From: Megaleporinus macrocephalus
Lineage: Eukaryota; Chordata; Actinopteri; Characiformes; Anostomidae
Reading direction: 5' to 3'
Assembly: GCA_021613375.1 (NCBI GenBank)
Contig: CM038704.1
Span: 6,916,538-6,980,537, forward strand
Length of the DNA stretch: 64,000 bases
Below the pieces are notes generated by a model. It was not told where the DNA came from and did no database searches. It was given only the letters and a program-made list of their open reading frames with translations. Shown piece by piece: positions 34,048-47,489 of this stretch. The position numbers and the translations under genes were made by a program. How positions within the stretch are numbered: position 1 is the first letter of the stretch; each line of letters opens with the position of its first letter.

Positions 34048-35002
34048 TTACAGAGCGCATCCCATTTGGTGCCATCATCCATCAAGGTGTAAGGAGACCA
34101 CCATATGACCGCCACTGACCAGATATTGTTTTGGCAGTAAACCATTCTCTCTCACAGCACTTCTACTGAAACAGTAGTGACATGTCCTGCTGGTACGAGT
34201 TTATATGAGTTTTTATTTTTTGTGCTCAGGATTTCTTCAGATGTAGACGTCCTGTGGAGCAATAAATCCAGGAGGACTTTGTCTCAGCAGGTTACACCTG
34301 TGATGCAACAGCCCAAAACAGAGGCAAAGGAGCGGGAACCGAACCGAAACCAGCCAAATTAGCTGCAGGAAGTCAGCGAGGAGATCAGCTTTAATAAGGC
34401 TGATAAATCACAAAGGCTTCAAACTTCATTCAGAGTGTGTCAATCTTTCTAATCCCCAAAACTGCATTCACGCTCTCAACTATTCAGACCTCATACCAAT
34501 AGGAAGAAGAAGAAAGCAGGAAAAAAGAGAGACTATTTACTGAGATAATGTGTCGGGATTATGTGATCACAGCTTGCTGTTTGAACACATTTGAAGTGTC
34601 AACATTTCATCTTTTCCCTTTTGCATACATTCCGATTTGTTAGGGGACAATATTTTGGTTCCGATTCTCGTATTTTGGATGGAGGAGGTGCGTTTCTATA
34701 CTCTTGCTTCATAGCACCTCTGGTGCCAAAGCCCCTCACCGCAATCTTGTTGATATATAAGCTACTTTACATCTAAAGCTCTGGGAACCTTTTCATGCAT
34801 TTCTCCAGGTGTGTTTAGGACTTTGCACCACATTGCATCAACTAGAAGGGTCATCTGAAGGGCTCACGTCGACTGAATGGCTTCCGTTTCTGCAACTTTA
34901 GAAGTTTTCATTTGGGTTTTGCTTTCATAGAATCCTGCAGTGCAAAAGTCAGAGACCTTCACTTTTTTCCATTTTAATCCAAGTTGTGACATACAAACAT
35001 GA
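34048..35002. other. Unassigned sequence
   Basis: No gene or recognised repeat. A short (GAA)n lies near 34504. Confidence 0.35.
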
Positions 35003-35115
35003 TGGGCGGTCATAGACTGAAGGTTAGGAATCCAGTCTTGTGACAGGAAGGTCACCGGTTCGATACCCTGGACCAACAGGACACAGCTGAAGTGTCTAAA
35101 GCACCCTACGTGCCA
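35003..35115 (+). mobile_element. tRNA-derived SINE, 5' head
   Basis: GGGCGGTCATAGACTGAAGG, TTGTGACAGGAAGGTCACC and the B box GGTTCGATACC are the tRNA-like head of a teleost SINE known from memory. The body (CCCCAACTGCTCC onwards) is missing here but occurs in the same orientation at 36008-36165. Confidence 0.7.
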
Positions 35116-36007
35116 CACGGCCCACTTTTTCCATGGAGAAGAAATTTAAATAAATGGAACAGCACAGCAGATAGCTATTACAATGCCTCTCTATTGGGTA
35201 TGAGTTCAGGTATATGTTGTTAAGCTAACAGAAAACACTTCACTCAAACATGTTTAATAGAAAAAAAACAATTAAATAGCTTTATTCCCTGCAGAGAGGT
35301 GCTCTACTGTTAGATTTACACTAAACTTTTAAGTAGCTTCACTACACGATACATTAATAGCTACCTACAGCATCAAAACTCCTGAGCAGTGCACTGGCTT
35401 CTCAACTTTATTAATAACATTGTCTATACACATGAGAATTTTCTTCTCTGTACATTAACATTAACACAATGTAACGTATATCTCGTCTATACTATATGTT
35501 ATATTGTACATTACAAATACCTCTTAGTTATTATACAGAGTATAAATAACTCTGTTAGTCTAACCTCGACCTGTCCCTTCAGTAAACATGGCCTCTTCTG
35601 GATCATCAGTAGGGTCGGAAGGAGTTTGCTGCTCCGACGCTACAAAAACATTCCATTATTGAGTTCGACTATTAATATACTACACTTCTTATTATGTTTA
35701 TTATTTTCAGCTTGAAACTGATTAATGATTAACGGTGTGTATTTTTTTAACCTGGCCTTTTCAGCTCCACCTGGCCTCCTTCTGCCCTCCATCACCACCG
35801 ACTGACACTTTTCACTATTCTGTTGATATATTTATTTTTACCACTCCAGAAAAGACGACTCCAGAAAAGACAACTCGTGGGCGCAACCAACTTAAACATT
35901 TGGGAGGGGGGAATTCCCGCAGATGGTAGATCCCACTTAATCGAACTCTAGATTGACATGAGCCAGCCCATCTGGAATCCTCCCGAATCTCCCGCTTAGC
36001 AATTCCG
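35116..36007. other. Unassigned sequence between SINE head and SINE body
   Basis: No gene or recognised family. A short direct repeat of AAAAGACGACTCCAG/AAAAGACAACTCGTG lies near 35850-35880. Confidence 0.35.
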
Positions 36008-36165
36008 GGCCTGCTAAACCCCAACTGCTCCCTGGGTGCTTTGAATAGGGCTGCCCACTGCTCTGGGCAAATGTGCTCACTGCCCCCTAGTGTGTATGTT
36101 CACTAGTGTGTGTATATGTGGGTGTTGCACTGCACGGACGGGTTAAACGTGAAGGTCTAATTTCT
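36008..36165 (+). mobile_element. tRNA-derived SINE, 3' body
   Basis: CCCCAACTGCTCCCTGGGTG, TAGGGCTGCCCACTGCTCTG, GCTCACTGCCCCCTAGTGTG and CTGCACGGACGGGTTAAACG are the ordered body blocks of the same SINE family as the head at 35003. Confidence 0.75.
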
Positions 36166-36174
36166 ATTCTAATA

Positions 36175-36705
36175 GAAAATGATACATAAGTCTCAACAAC
36201 TAGAAGTAATATCAGAGGTTTGAGTGTTTGTTGTGTCCACTCTTCAGCTTCATTACAGCGTCCATACTTTTCAAGAGACTCACATTCAGCTTCTCAAAGA
36301 GACACAACCTTCAAAGTTCAGTCTTAGAAGCTGGTTTAGCCTTTTCTGCTTCTCACCATCCAAATAACCCAAAACTCATTCAGTGATGTTGTAGTTCTGG
36401 ACTCTGCTTGTTCTGAGAGCAGCTTCTGTGTTTGATGCGTCTGTATCTCCTTTTCTCAGTGAGGAGCTTCTCAAACAGCTACACATCCTTTCAGACTCAC
36501 CTTGAGGTCCTTTAGGTGTCTTTTCGCAGTGAAAGGGACAGAAACACCAGTGGATGTTCTCAGAGCTGAAGCAACAGTGGAGCTCAATGTTCTTCTGTCT
36601 TTAAGAGATGAAACAGCTGTTTTTTTATTTTTTTTGAAGGGGCACAGAGTCACAGAGTCTTCCAGGTGGTTGTTCATAGTCACATTTTCTGATTTTTTAA
36701 AATTA
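36175..36705 (+). mobile_element. Dispersed teleost repeat (non-autonomous)
   Basis: TCAAAGAGACACAACCTTCA, TTCTGCTTCTCACCATCCAA, CCTTTTCTCAGTGAGGAGCT and GAAACACCAGTGGATGTTCT match, from memory, a common otophysan interspersed repeat. The right part (CTTCCAGGTGGTTGTT) recurs at 7274. Ends and inverted repeats are not resolved, and the long open frames are shared low-information repeat sequence. Confidence 0.5.
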
Positions 36706-38759
36706 ATTTTATTTATTTATTTTTTTTACAAGTTCAGGTTTGGATACGTCTGTTTTTTTCCCACTTGTCTGTTGACTTTCTCCATCCTTATACAAGTGTA
36801 TTATCTTGCATCGAAAACATCAAAAACAAAAAACAAAACTTGTACTTAATATCAGTTGTGACTTGAAACTTAAATAAATAAAGGATGGTCACTTTTGCAC
36901 AGTAGAGTATGTGTAATGACTTCCTAGTGTCAGTTACATGGAGGATCGCTGATGATGTCATGAGTATGACCACAGAAGAAGGGAATGCTTTGCAACATGC
37001 AGCTTTACAAATCCAGGAACAGACACAGGTCAGTAGAGCATGATGTGCCCTTTCCAGAGAACCCTGGATTTCATTTCTAGCCCTCAGGGAACCCGAGATA
37101 TGGCCACGCAAAAATTTGTATCCTACTTAGGCGCACCCTAGACGGCCTTTCTATGACACTCATCTGAGTTAAGTTACTGGGTCAAATAACACTTCATACT
37201 TCACAGAATTATAGGAGATTATATGATTATGATAACACTTCAAACTTCAGGATCATAAGATGTTACGCTCCCTCTCCAACCACACATCATTTTATTGTTT
37301 ATTTAGCAGAAAACTGGAAATAATGACAGTCAATACTTGATCTACGAAGCTCTGACGATGGGTGGAGAAACTCCAGAGGATGGTAGATGTTCAGCTGTTC
37401 ACACCGCTGTTCAGCTGGATCACACCGCTAGCCAGAGGTATGGACCCCAAATACACCAGGTTCCCCACCTGTTGTGTTCTCTGAGGTGTCCATGTTGTTA
37501 GGGTCATTATCATGTGATCAGTCGATACAAAGCTTATAACGTCATCGCTGAGCAGTACAATCATCAATTTTGTACACCCCCCCCCCCCCCATTACACATA
37601 CTATATTTTTACGTTTATTTATTAAAATATGATTTTTATTTGACCCTTTATGACTTTTTGCGTTGACACAGAAAAGTCAGAGCTCTTTTCTTTCGGCTAT
37701 AAAAGCAGCTGCAGGCGTCACATCTGTTTCTGAACCGTGAACTACACACCGTATTATTAAATAAAGCACCAGTTGCTGTAACCTGCCTGTCGTGTTTTCA
37801 CTCAGGTTCTGTTTTCCTACCACAGAGTCTATATTCTCGTGTCTGTTCCATATGGATGACGGCAAAGCTAACTCATATGCGTCCTGATTGCCTGTCGTCT
37901 CCGGCTACACAACACAGCCAGCCATACAAACAGAGATACAGAAGGAAACAGAGAGGAGGCGTGTTGTGTTGGGTTATGATTGACAGATTCTGAGTGGAAG
38001 ATAATCCTTGCTCTCAGTTGGGATGCTTCTGCAAACCAGCTATAATTGTTTTTGGGATTTTTTTTTGTAGACCCTACACAAACATTCCTCACAGAGGGAC
38101 GAGCATCACTGTGCGCTGAAAAACAACCACGAACAATATTCAGTCTGCGCTGTCAGTTTGAAATATCAGAACTCCGTGCTCAAAGATATATTCCAAGGTT
38201 TTGGTGCAAAGTCTAAATTATATAATTATTTATATGATTAGATATGACTTTTAGGCCTTTGTTATACATTCAATGAATTCTAGGTTGAACTGATGAAATG
38301 TCACATTAATACATTCCAAAAAATATCATGGTTTTGTTTTAAGTTTCACTTTAGATTGATATTAATAAAATAAATATACATCTAATAAATACTGCTAATC
38401 ATCCTGGGAACGTAGGATGCTAGGAATGTAGGGTGTATGAAAGGCCCTTGAATTAGTAACCACATTTAATATTCATGAACTCCCTCCGCATTGGTCAGCC
38501 TATTATGCCGGATTTCAGCCAATCAGGAGCCTCGGTTGTGAACAGCAGCATCATCTTGCAGAGGTGCAGTGAAATAGGAGACGGTGTAACGAGCTCCGTA
38601 GCTTCTCTAAAAGACTGGACTTTATATAGTGTTCAAGCAGTTCTGGTGTGGATTTGAGTACTTTCAATTTGAATCTGTGACACAAAGTAAGCTACTGTTC
38701 ATTTTATCTGGGAATGGCTTAGTTATGTTCATATGCTATCTCATTAGCAATGTAGCTTC
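36706..38759. other. Unassigned sequence
   Basis: A C14 run lies at 37577-37590. At 37697-37770 CTATAAAAGCAG is followed by AATAAAGC, which could be a decayed LTR or a chance promoter-like arrangement. CCAAT-like words lie near 38494-38527. No coding gene recognised. Confidence 0.35.
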
Positions 38760-40100
<1,341 letters not shown>

Positions 40101-40166
40101 ATGTACAGTAATGTGATTACAGTACAAATAAAAATAAACTGTAATGTGAATTAAGGGACTTGTTCC

Positions 40167-40262
40167 TCATCTGTCCTCCTTCCTCTTCCGGCTCCACTGG
40201 GAGGAATTGAAGAGTCTGATGGCTCTCGGGATAAAGGATCTCCTGAGTCTGTCTGTATACCT
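40167..40262 (-). pseudogene. LINE ORF2 C-terminal fragment
   Basis: On the minus strand this reads YTDRLRRSFIPRAIRLFNSS then QWSRKRKEDR and a TGA stop. The SFIPRAIRLFN motif is the characteristic C-terminal end of a class of fish non-LTR retrotransposon polyproteins. The 47-bp array then lies directly downstream in minus-strand terms, in the position of the element's 3' UTR. The rest of the ORF is missing beyond 40262. Clade not determined. Confidence 0.65.
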
Positions 40263-40864
40263 ATATTTCACTGAATATTCGGGGTTTGGTGTTATTTCTT
40301 CGCATATTTTGTAATATTGAGCTGTTTTAGGTGAGCATTGATTGTGTAACTCAGTGGAAATTAGCTAAATTTGTGTTTCTTGGTCAACTTCCCTGTGTTA
40401 TTGAACTACTGCTCAGAGGCTATTGCTGTTTCTCTTTTCCGTCCATGTGGGGGTGCTAAAACCCCAATGTGTAACCTGTAAAGCAGCTAAGGGTATATTA
40501 TCGCTGGTGCCTTAATATAAGCTTCACGAGAGCTGTAATTATTAGTTTTGTTTATCCTACCTCTTGGGTGTATACATACATTTCTTTGTATTAGCTCATT
40601 TATAGCCCCCATGCTGAATGTTTATTTATTATTGTCCATATATTCTGTTTATTCCAGACTCACTATTCGTCAGCCTCCAATCTCCAATTGTTCCTCAGTT
40701 ACTCCCCAGTCATCCATAACGTTGTCCTCCTATTCCACTGCTCAATAGTCTATGCTTCAGCCTCACTGTCTCCTTCAATACAATATCCAGAACATCAGCC
40801 TAAGTCTCTGTGTCCTTGATGTCTTGACCGACACACAGGAGTGTTTGCTGCTAAACCATTCATC
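40263..40864. other. Unassigned sequence
   Basis: Nothing recognised. Confidence 0.35.
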
Positions 40865-41760
40865 GTATCAGCGCATTAGCAACATAGGATCCCGGAAACG
40901 TAAAGCACTGTAAATAAAGGATCCTTGGAATGTAGGACTCTGGGAATTGAAGAGCTCTGGGAGCACAGAGTCCTGGTAATGTGAGACCCTGAGAACATAA
41001 GCTTTAGCCCTGGAAATGTAGGATCCTGGAAACATAAAGCTCTGAGAACATCTGGAAACATAGGACCCCAGACAGCATAGGACCTATGGAACATAGGATC
41101 CTGGGAATGTAGGGCCCTGGGAACATAGAACTCTGGTAATGTATGACCATTGGAACATGGGAGCCTGAGGAAACTGGGACATTGAGGATCATAGAACCCC
41201 AGACATCAAAGAATCTAGGGAACATGGGATCCTGGAATGTAGGGCACGAGGAATGTAGGCCCTAGAAACAAAGAGCTCTGGGATCATACTGGGAACACAG
41301 GAGCCTAGAAACATTGAGCTTTGGTAAAGTATGAGCCTCGGGACATGGGAACCTGGTGAACGTGGGACACCAAGGAGCATAGAACCCTAGACAACATAGA
41401 AACTAGGGAACATAGGATCCTGGGAATGTAGGGCCTGGGGAATGTAGAGCCTTAAAAACATAGAGCTCTGGGAGCATACTGGGAACACAGGATCCAGGGA
41501 ACATTAAGCTCTCATGTATAGCCCTTGGAACATGGGGAACATGGGGTACATGGGAGTCCATACAGCATAGAACCTAGGGAGCATAGGATCCTGGAAATGT
41601 AGCATGCAGGGAATGTAGGGCCTTGGGAACACAAGATCCAGGGAATGAGGTTGCATGTATGGCCCATGGAACATGGGAATCTGGTAAACATAGGATCCTG
41701 AGGAGCATAGGAGCACCTTGGACAGCATATAATCTTGAGAACAGGGGATCCTGGGACCAC
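40865..41760 (+). repeat. Degenerate minisatellite with higher-order periodicity
   Basis: Built from loosely repeated 15-20-bp words of the type GGAACATAGGATCCTGGGAA, AATGTAGGGCC and CATAGAGCTCTGGGA. A phrase (GACAGCATAG or variant) marks higher-order blocks at about 41071, 41202, 41390, 41561 and 41720, spaced 130-190 bp. Long minus-strand frames through here are repeat artefacts, not genes. Confidence 0.85.
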
Positions 41761-42356
41761 AGCTATAAAGTAGGATTAGTTCAGTTGACCCCAACGCAGC
41801 GAACCCCAACAGCACATCCCTGCTTTCTTTTCTATATGGTGTGAAAACTGAACACCAGTGGGCTGATTATGAATTTCTAAGAGTATGTGTTGCTGTTTCT
41901 CTCTGCCTCAGTGTTCGAAGCAGCCTTTAGGTCTGACAGCTTAATTACTCGCTGATAAGACGCAGTCTTCCTTGCAGCAGAGAAAATGAAAGTTCACAAC
42001 ACAATAGCAGTAGTAATATAGACCCCCAGCTTACTCCCTGGACCTCAGACAAATCCCTGTGTGCGGTGGGATTACTCCACTGTACGCACCGAGCTAATGA
42101 TTTACGAGCAGTGAGGATGTATGAAGCATTGCTTTAGATCAGGTTTCTGCTCGCAGTGCAGTGTAAGAAGTCTCAGATGGAGCGGGCGCTGGAGGTAAAG
42201 CTGTTTTTGTGGGACCATCTTTTTGTTTTGAGGGCTTTACAGAAGGTCTGGAGTCTGGAGAGCATGTCTGGGTACCAGCCCATGACAGAAGCTACAGGTC
42301 GCTTTAACATTCACCTTCAGTTTTAAAGATTTACATCTGGAAGTTTGGAATGACTT

Positions 42357-42357
<1 letters not shown>
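41761..42357. other. Unassigned sequence
   Basis: Unique, no gene recognised. Confidence 0.35.

Positions 42358-42397
<40 letters not shown>
42358..42397. repeat. (TAA)n microsatellite
   Basis: About 13 TAA units. Confidence 0.95.
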
Positions 42398-42398
<1 letters not shown>

Positions 42399-44729
42399 TA
42401 GTTTAGTAGTAATGTTATACCTTAATGGTTATGGTTGCGCATTGCAAAGCATTTTTGGTAGTTTTTGAAGTATCAACTCCGTTCCAACTCTAGATTGTCT
42501 GGTCTGGTTGTGGGATTCAGGCTTGTATATAGTTTTTTGATTGGTTGCACAGATTCTGGAAAACAACAGATTTTTTCTGGAATTTTATCCCATAGAGAAT
42601 GAATAGGATGAAAAAGTGCATGCCTATCTACTGAACTTCTGCTCGACTGGCAGATACCATTTTGCATACACTCTCAGGGTAGACCCCCGACCACGACTGT
42701 AGCATTGATTCGACCTGCACTCGACTGTTTGTCTTTTTTTTCCCCATAGGATCCCATTCATTTTCAGCCGAACCCAAAACTCATGGTTTCATTTAACCTA
42801 CAGCCTCCAAACTGCCTGTACCCACTCAGGACAGATCCCCAAACTCTAATCCACAGACATACTGACCTGCACTCCTCTATTTGTTGTTTGTGTAGTCATT
42901 CTGCGTTTCTAGAAATACACATTTCTAGTTATAATATAATGTTATAATAAATTTAATTTTATACAAAATAATAATAACTGACTAATGAGAACTTGATCTA
43001 GCTCTAGACAATATATACATTTTAAACTTAATATATATTCCTAATACATATTAATATATTCTACATATGTAATTAAAAAAAATCCTGAGAGTCCTGATTA
43101 TCTGACACCTGGTAAAGTGTAAATAGTTGAACACAGAATATTACAGATATAACCATAAACAATTCAAAGTATTGTGTTCAATATTTTTCCTATATTATGA
43201 ACTTTTTGCAGAATTGAAAAGTAAATAATTATATTTGCTCCAATACATATACTTCAGTAGAATATTGGTGGATTTATATCAATTTTTCTGCTTCTCAAGT
43301 ATGTTAGTGATGTTAAAAATAATATCTTGCCAATTAAAATGATCTTATGTAGTTGATGCATCTTTAATTTCTTTTTTTTAGGTTGTTGTAAGCTTACTTG
43401 AAGAGTAACTTACTTATATCTATTTCTATCATTTTAGTATGCCAAATGATAATTACGTAATTATGCTTATTATAAGAAACATGCTTAAATTAAGCAAAAA
43501 GGTCAGCATAGTGAGATTATTTGGCTTAATAATGAAATAATTAATAATAAAACCACTCAAAAAAAAAAGAAAACATCTATAAATAAGGTAAAGAATTTTA
43601 TATTTCTGTATATTTATGTATCAACTACATAAGAATATTTTATTTGGCAAGATAGGTTTTTTTTGTTGCTGTGTACCTTTTACTTAGTTTTAACTATTTA
43701 ATATTATATTTACTAAAAGTCATACAGTCTTTAGTTCCTGTGCTGAGAGATGCTGTATTGCCGAAAAAAGTTAATTAAAATTAATTAATCTTAAGCCAAA
43801 ATATCCACTTTTTTCAACTGTGCTTGATATAAAGAAACATATTTAAATATAGTGTGATAATATTATATGATGAAATAAAAGTTTAATTGTACATTTTAGG
43901 TTTAAAGTAGGGTTTTTTTTATCAGGTAAAAGCATCTAATAGGTCAAATCTTTTAATAAGCTTATATAACCTCAACATGACAAATATTAAATACTGTTTT
44001 TTGGCAGTAAAGCTTCTCTACAGTTCCACTTTAGTGCTACTATACTACTCTTAAACTACATTTACAGTCCTTATTTAACCCAAATATAATTGAATGCTAT
44101 TAGAGTTATAAATATTCTTATGAAGTATAGTGATATGAGTTTCTGTACTCAGCAGTGAGCTAAACTAGCCTGTATAAAAGTTGAACAGCGTTGATAACAT
44201 TTGGTATCATTTCCAACGTTTCAGAAGCTGCTCTGCGTGCTCCTCTCCTTCCCTCTGTTTAAAGACATTAATGGTTCCTGTTGTTTGTTTGGTTATATGT
44301 GTTTGTGTGGTTTTCTGTGTGTAGTGTTGTATGTTGTTGGGTTTGTGCGTCTACCACAGAGCGAACTCTATAATTCACTTCTCAGTTCAGTGGTAATAAA
44401 GGAGTATGTCTGTGAGCGTGGTTGTCCTTCTTCACTGTAATAGATATCAGAGCATCTAATGATAATTATATCTTTATGAGTTTGAGTCCAAGTTTCATGC
44501 TAAAAGGCTCTTTTCCACATTGGGCGTTATGCTATGATTGTTATGATTGATTGTTAAATTGTTCATTTACATTTACACTAAAAGAGAATCTTACATAATG
44601 TGTATTTAAGGCTTTATCTAGTGGGACACTAAAAGTTTATGGAATACATTGCTTCCTTGCATCGTCCAGCAAAGCTGCTAAAGCTAAAAATCAATGCAAT
44701 GTCCATGTATTATTAAAAAAAAATAATAA
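42398..44729. other. AT-rich unassigned sequence
   Basis: 2.3 kb of AT-rich DNA, especially 42900-44100, with no recognised gene or element. An open frame at 44201-44440 has no known domain. Confidence 0.4.
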
Positions 44730-44817
44730 TAATTAAAAAGTCAAATTAAACCGATGTTAAAAAAACTAAAAATGGACAAAAATGGAGAAACATATTTTTC
44801 TTTGGAGAGCGACGATA
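44730..44817 (+). mobile_element. MITE family A-like, partial copy
   Basis: AAAAAGTCAAATTAAACCGA, AAAAATGGACAAAAATGGAG and the terminus TTTGGAGAGCGACGATAT match the right end of the family. The same sequence recurs at 47920-48002. A hAT-type element sits just beyond its end. Confidence 0.6.
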
Positions 44818-44828
44818 TGGAACAAACC

Positions 44829-45323
44829 TAGAGCTGGGTGATATGGCCTTTAAAAAAGTTTAGATTTTAGACAAAGAAAACAAAACAAAAACAAAAAAAA
44901 TTAATTTTAGATTTTAAGCTATTTTTTCCTGCTAAAAATCAAACTACAGATGACAAAGAAAAACTTTGGGGTAAAGTGCAGCCCGAAACAAGCCATTCTT
45001 ATCGTACAGCACACGGTAGGAAATGTGTCAGAGGGCTTGCTTTGTTTTGGGTGGTGTGTTTGGGGAGCTGCTGCCTTCACTCTGCTGGGAGCAGCACTTC
45101 TCCCACTCCGCTGCACACTTCTGTTAAAGGTGTTGGAATACGTTTGTTGGGCTGCTTCATTTGAAAGCAACTGCTTTGAAAGCTCACTCTGAACTATGGA
45201 AGCCCAAAGTGGGGCATCGGAGGTGGAAGTTAAAACTGAGAGAAAAACGATTTTTCAGGAAACACATCGTCCTTAACGGTAAATTTTAATTAATCGATAA
45301 AATCAATTCATTGCCCAGCTCTA
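44829..45323. mobile_element. hAT-type non-autonomous element, 495 bp, perfect 8-bp target duplication AACAAACC
   Basis: It begins TAGAGCTGGGTGATATGG and ends ATTGCCCAGCTCTA, giving inverted termini TAGAGCTGGG. AACAAACC occurs immediately before (44821-44828) and after (45324-45331). An 8-bp duplication is diagnostic of the hAT superfamily. The interior has ATTTTAGATTTTA words near the left end, an AATTAATCGATAAAATCAAT stretch near the right end, and no transposase. The unrelated GC-balanced middle (about 44980-45230) may be captured sequence. The left part recurs, with the same junction, at 48013. Confidence 0.88.
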
Positions 45324-45331
45324 AACAAACC

Positions 45332-46910
45332 TTTAGGCCATTTCTCTTATGCAATGCAAACACAGGCATTAGATGTGTTCATGTGTCATTAAATTTTAAT
45401 GGAACCAACAAACCCTCACCCGTTCCTCTTATTTCGAGCTGACCTGAGACGGCAGTGACCGGAAATCAGTATCGCTTGATTCCCCTCGTCTGTCTCTCTG
45501 ATAGCATTCGGCTCATCACGCTGGAAAAGTGATTAATATTATTGACCTCGCTGTCTGGCAGGTAACCAGATGAACAGGTCTTTCCCGCACCGGCTGCTAA
45601 TGAGCTCGAACATAATCATCGCTGGGAACGCGAACAAGGCCGATGCATACGTTCGCTCGAGCCCATACATTATGAATGGAAGTGATGTTGATATATTCGG
45701 CGCAATTAAGAGACCCAATTAATGGCGTTCGTCAGCTGTTGCGGGTGCGTGTTTCTGGTAATTACGGAGACGGATCTGGCGTCGCTCTCTGTTCCGCTTA
45801 TTGAGAATTGATATCCAATTTGTCTTTGGTGGATTTCCATACTTGTGTAATAACTTGGCTGGCTGGAAGAGAGAAAGAACAAGAGAACGCATTGGTTTAT
45901 ATTACAACTGAGCTTTCCGGCTATCGTTACATACACGACTTTGGTTCTTTTCAATGGGGTGGAGATGGAGGGGGGTTGTTTGGGGGGGTTGGTTTGCAAT
46001 GACAAAACAAATTCAGCCTTGCTGTCTGCAGATGGCACACTCGACTCAACCCTCGCGGGTGAAAGTGGCATTCTTTACATAACGCACTTCAAATGGCGCA
46101 TTGTTTAAAGCTCATTGTATCCGGGGACGAGAAAAAAAAGAAAGAAAAGATCATCCTTAAAACTGCATTAAGGACTTAAGACAAAAGTGGCATTGTGGAA
46201 AAGAGGCCTCAATCCCTGTCTTTATTTACAGTCGCCCGCGATTACGGATCCTAATCTCCTTTTCCGCGAACATCCGGTCATTGTCATACGATAGGCTAAA
46301 AAGGTTTTTACTCTCGTTTTTTTCCCCCCACCGTCCCAAAGGGCTTATTTTAAGCACTTAAAAGGGTGCATAATCTCTTAACTGTGTTCTACAAGTGCAT
46401 TAGGGGCTCTCGGCCATCGTCGCAGCCTCGTTCCTCGGCGTGCTTACGCTCTTCTGTCGTTTACTTGGCACTCAAAGGCGCTGACCCAGAAAGCGTAGCT
46501 CTATTGTATTAAGCTCTGCTTAACCCACCGGGCTGGGCCTGCGGAGTCACGCTCTTTCAAGGTTTTTCTGACAGCACAATAAGAATATCTCGCTTCATGC
46601 ATATGCTCAATGAGCCGCAGCTGCCTGGCAAATGGCGCATCCAATGTGTTTACGTGGAAACATTCTTCAGAAACCGTCGCCGTTATTCATCTCTTGGGCG
46701 TCTGGATGACTTCAGTGTATTAAATACTCATTTCAAACAGCGAGGCGAAAGGCAGGACCTTGATTAAGTGTTTATTTCAGCTCTAAAGAGGAGAGCTGAG
46801 AGATGTTAAACGGAGCTTGAGGGGGACAGTTAGAAGACGAATCTCTTGGAAGTGGTACTTAGAGTTGGCAATAACAGGAATCATGGACTCGTTGGATTAG
46901 TGGCGTTGAC
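45332..46910. other. Repeat-free island, candidate conserved non-coding block
   Basis: About 1.5 kb of balanced composition, free of the repeats that dominate the window. It has many CpGs and AT-core words: GTGATTAATATTAT (45530), GCAATTAAGAGACCCAATTA with the next ATGG (45700-45724), CATGCATATGC (46596) and E-box CAGCTG (46618). The frame at 45706-46071 on the minus strand has no known domain. It resembles developmental enhancer sequence in style. This is inference; no alignment was possible. Confidence 0.4.
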
Positions 46911-47125
46911 ATATCGTCACTGTCCAACGAAAAACAGCTCCAAATAGCAACTTTAAAGGAAAGTTCTTAACTTTTAATGTAGGTTAATGTACAGAGGATT
47001 CATTCCATGTGATTTTGGGGCATTTCTATTGGTCCTTTTTTCATGGATCTTTTATTTAAATGATATAGATGAATGAAAATTGACAAAAAAATTGATACAT
47101 GTTTTTCTTTGAACAGTAAAAATAT
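46911..47125. mobile_element. MITE family A, complete copy
   Basis: It starts ATATCGTCACTGTCCAACG and ends TTTGAACAGTAAAAATAT. The termini are inverted repeats with substitutions. The interior TAGCAACTTTAAAGGAAAG and TTTCTATTGGTCCTTTTTTC is shared with other copies. 215 bp, non-coding. Confidence 0.8.
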
Positions 47126-47489
47126 TACTAAAGCATTAATGCAGTAAATGATTGACTGCTCTTAACAATATCACTAATATTGACTGCCAACATCAAACTG
47201 CATTTATTTTTTTTAACTGGAAAGACCAGCACATGTGCCAGATTACTTCTCTGTTATTAGGCTAAATTTTCCCATTAAAACTTCAGATAATGAATAACAT
47301 GTAGGAGATATAATTAAACGTTACAATCAAAGATCTTTTAGATTAAAACATTCCAAAATAAACTCAAACTATCCACATAATGTGAAGAACTTAGTCATGA
47401 TGGTGTGTCAAAGACGGCCATTTATACTGCTGCAGCAACATCTACTAAAGTAAGCAGGCTAACTAGCTAGAGCCAACCTATCCTGCCTT
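47126..47489. other. Unassigned sequence
   Basis: Nothing recognised. Confidence 0.35.

Noticed and set aside
33837..34118. 93-codon plus-strand frame
   Set aside because: It lies within a Tc1-type MITE. The frame owes its length to the 13-bp GTTACTTTGTATT repeat.
36471..36849. Opposed open frames near 36.5-36.8 kb
   Set aside because: They fall inside a dispersed repeat and low-complexity T-rich sequence.
40876..41815. Series of overlapping minus-strand frames with repeated FPG/SRILC words
   Set aside because: They follow the degenerate minisatellite period and switch frames. There is no single conserved reading frame.
44919..45192. Three overlapping frames inside the 495-bp hAT-type element
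   Set aside because: None resembles a hAT transposase. Frames occur on both strands and are too short for function.
45706..46071. 121-codon minus-strand gene
   Set aside because: No known motif. It lies in a block that looks non-coding and has no flanking splice or promoter evidence.
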